From contig JACKJK010000005.1 of NCBI GenBank assembly GCA_020637985.1, positions 1 through 64,000 of the forward strand: a DNA stretch of 64,000 nt, read 5' to 3'. Made by a program: the position numbers and the translations under genes. Positions 63,201 through 64,000 of the stretch are shown one piece after another (positions within the stretch are counted from its first letter, which is position 1; each line of letters begins with the position of its first letter). The notes under the pieces are model-generated. The model was not told the origin of the DNA, did no database searches, and worked only from the letters and a program-made list of their open reading frames with translations. Origin of the DNA: Rhodobiaceae bacterium. GTDB taxonomy: Bacteria > Pseudomonadota > Alphaproteobacteria > Rhizobiales > Tepidamorphaceae.

Positions 63201-63486
63201 CCATGACGCGGTCGTCGATGGTCTGGCTGTAGACATGCTCGACGCCGTCGATGCCCTTGATGATGGCTTCCAGCGGCTTGGTCACCAGTTCGACCGCGTC
63301 GGGTGCCTTCAGCCCGTCGGCGCTGACGTGGATGTCGACCAAGGGAACGCTGATTTGCGGCTCTTCCTCGCGCGCGATCGTGATCAGCGCGACAAGGCCG
63401 ACCGCCAGCGCCGCCAGCAGGAACAGCGGTGTCAGCGGCGAGCGGATCGTCGCCTTCGTCAGGCGTCCGGAAAGTCCCAGGTTCAC
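60238..63486 (-). CDS. RND efflux transporter permease (AcrB/HAE1-like family)
   Basis: A 1082-residue inner-membrane pump with two repeats of six-helix bundles and large periplasmic loops. The first helix (LTPLFLLAALAVGLVALITIAREEEPQISVPLVDIHVSADG in parts) and IDGVEHVYSQTIDD are standard. The proton-relay aspartates lie in SIGILVDDAIVVVENIARHWAM, matched by LAGIIVRNSILLVDFVRHGGGEG in the second half. The EEEPQISVP start separates it from drug-type AcrB and is frequent in RND proteins of unknown substrate. Its ATG overlaps the adaptor stop by 4 bp. Confidence 0.93.
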   Translation of the reverse strand: MNLGLSGRLTKATIRSPLTPLFLLAALAVGLVALITIAREEEPQISVPLVDIHVSADGLKAPDAVELVTKPLEAIIKGIDGVEHVYSQTIDDRVMVTARFLVGTDADDAILRVHEKIRANLDRIPVGIPQPLIVGRGINDVATVVLTLSPKPEAAERWTDKDLYELADELRAELMKTQDIGLTYISGGSAQQIRVEPDPEKLALFGVTLQQLVGKVQGANRSFQAGRVREAGATQVVSAGQTLSGIPDIGLLLLTTRDGRPVYVRDVASVIVGPSPLEHRVWMESADEAGDWHRVPAVSVAFAKRAGTNAVVFAEQLLERMDSLHGRLVPEDVAVTVTRDYGETANEKANELLLHLGIATVSIVVLIGFAIGWREAMVTAVVIPTTILLTLFAAKVMGYTINRVSLFALIFSIGILVDDAIVVVENIARHWAMRDKRSRMQAAIEAVAEVGNPTIVATLTVVAALLPMLFVSGLMGPYMAPIPVNASAAMLFSFFVAMTIAPWLMLRIAPKNADAFAEHESAHGEGLLGHLYRAIAAPIVRSKKASWAFLLSVGIATLAVCVLFATKDVTVKLLPFDNKSELAVVVDLPEGASLEDTERTLFEIADIARGLPETRSIETYAGTPAPFNFNGLVRHYYLRELPELGELHLNLAPRAERDRSSHEIALDLRARLAALTLPEGTVARVVEVPPGPPVLATLLAEIYGPDSQTRRAVVDEMKKVFAKVPYVVDIDDSVGTPRPRLRLSIDQDRLEFFGVEQSEVYDTIQSLFGGVTVGYSHRGEGRSPIEIVVRNPKSELTWSAALASTPVAANTIPGSKAVVELGDVVRASHETGSPTIFRRDGRFADMVMAELAGAYEAPIYGILDVGKEIDAHDWGSLPKPVVHFYGQPEDESVPAVLWDGEWEITYVTFRDMGAAFAIAIVAIYILVVAQFGSFKLPLVILTPIPLTLIGIVLGHWAFGAPFTATSMIGFIALAGIIVRNSILLVDFVRHGGGEGKPLREVLLEAGAVRFKPILLTALAAMIGAATILVDPIFQGLAISLLFGLASSTLLTVLVIPAIYIVLRDKGPRPDAPADAATDGAAG

Positions 63487-64000
63487 GGCTGCACCAGTTC
63501 GTCGCCGGCATGCACGCCGGACAGGATTTCAAGGGCCTGCGGTGCGTCGGGCCGCGAGACGACGCGGCCGCGCTGTACCGGGACTTCGACGATGGAGCCG
63601 GCGCCCGAGCGAACATGCACGTAGTCGACGCCGAACCGCGTCGTCACGAAGGACGCCGGCACGACGAAGGTGTCGCGCTCGCCCCCCGACACCCAGACGC
63701 GGATGCGTTCGCCGACGAAATAGTCGCCGAGCCCGGAGACCTCGGCGTCGGCGATCACGCGCCCGTCCTCGATCTGCGGATAGACCAGGCGGATCGTGCC
63801 GAACAGCGCGTCGTTGCGGCCGAACTCGCTGCCGTCGATGCGCACCCTGTCGCCGGCCTCGAGGAAGCGGGCGTGGCGCTCGGGAACGCGCAGGCGCAGG
63901 ATGAAGTTCTGCACCGCGATCGAGGCGACGGTCTCGCCGGGCAGGATCACCGTGCCCGCCGTCACCGGTACCGCCAGGATGCGGCCCGAGGTCGGCGCCA
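63483..64000 (-). CDS. RND efflux periplasmic adaptor subunit (HlyD family), 5' part missing
   Basis: Partial: only the C-terminal 172 codons or so are inside the window and the gene continues beyond 64000. The visible part begins GAPTSGRILAVPVTAGTVIL (lipoyl-type end), goes through the beta-barrel (GDRVRIDGSEFGRNDALFGTI, LVYPQIEDGRVIADAEV) and ends in the membrane-proximal domain (VVPASFVTTRFGVDYVHV, EVPVQRGRVVS, GVHAGDELVQP). The adaptor links the pump to an outer-membrane channel. The apparent start at 63965 is only an internal codon. Confidence 0.9.
   Translation of the reverse strand, partial: APTSGRILAVPVTAGTVILPGETVASIAVQNFILRLRVPERHARFLEAGDRVRIDGSEFGRNDALFGTIRLVYPQIEDGRVIADAEVSGLGDYFVGERIRVWVSGGERDTFVVPASFVTTRFGVDYVHVRSGAGSIVEVPVQRGRVVSRPDAPQALEILSGVHAGDELVQP

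Overview
The window is a GC-rich stretch of a bacterial chromosome, dense with genes and short on spacers. Everything points to an alphaproteobacterium of the order Hyphomicrobiales (Rhizobiales). The strongest evidence is the block chvI-chvG-hprK-EIIA(Man)-HPr-ahcY-divL-like-tsaE/amgK-murU-addB-addA, together with argB-HAD-dapD and dapE-truA-fmt-def; both orders are known from Brucella, Rhizobium and relatives. A TAXI-TRAP transporter, a fused LivHM permease, a tyrosine-bearing DivL-type kinase and RIME-like intergenic palindromes fit the same group. I cannot name a genus. No CRISPR array, IS transposase, phage gene or rRNA was seen. There is one tRNA gene.

Layout. 0-6.2 kb: lipopolysaccharide inner-core heptose genes, with hldE (minus) divergent from waaC-hldD-waaF (plus), and a SAF-domain dehydrogenase at the left edge. 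6.2-10.4 kb: a TAXI-type TRAP transporter (receptor, fused permease) with a UspA-family gene. 10.7-18.4 kb: an FAD oxidoreductase/CoA-transferase pair divergent from a branched-chain amino-acid type ABC transporter (livK, fused livHM, livG, livF). 18.4-27.1 kb: amino-acid and lysine/cell-wall metabolism (D-amino-acid transaminase, argB, HAD hydrolase, dapD, SDR, dapE), then translation-related genes truA, fmt and def on the other strand. 27.1-44.3 kb: one long minus-strand block carrying AddAB recombination repair, MurU/AmgK-type peptidoglycan recycling fused to the t6A factor TsaE, a DivL-like cell-cycle kinase, ahcY, a regulatory phosphotransferase branch (HPr, EIIA, HprK) and the ChvG/ChvI envelope two-component system. 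44.7-53.2 kb: a HugZ-like haem/flavin protein, gamma-glutamyltransferase, a carboxymuconolactone-decarboxylase-like protein, a split PAS + cytosolic chemoreceptor pair, a Sel1-repeat protein and lepA. 53.2-57.7 kb: a cluster of palindromic repeats, then ytoQ, an L,D-transpeptidase, mepA, a small membrane protein, msrA and another membrane protein. 57.9-60.2 kb: tRNA-Ser(GGA) preceded by two tandem 120-bp units that each carry the first 30 nt of that tRNA, then an AT-rich gap, a DUF4268 protein and a second carboxymuconolactone decarboxylase. 60.2-64 kb: an RND efflux pump (permease, and an adaptor that runs off the right edge).

How the genes connect. Envelope biology recurs: LPS heptose synthesis, ChvG/ChvI sensing, peptidoglycan recycling and remodelling (MurU/AmgK, L,D-transpeptidase, MepA, DAP synthesis) and efflux. 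The 34-44 kb block joins envelope sensing, phosphotransfer signalling, cell-cycle control and DNA repair in one co-directional run with many 4-bp ATGA overlaps, which implies co-transcription of its sub-blocks. Hairpin terminators sit after the TAXI receptor, livK, ahcY and the L,D-transpeptidase; the first two lie inside operons and would raise binding protein over permease.

The least explained element is the tRNA-Ser half-gene tandem repeat at 57.9-58.2 kb. It has no obvious integrase beside it and is the best candidate for something undescribed. The Tyr-for-His DivL homologue, the perfect 18-bp palindrome in front of ahcY and the two compensating pairs of RIME-like palindromes are also worth checking.
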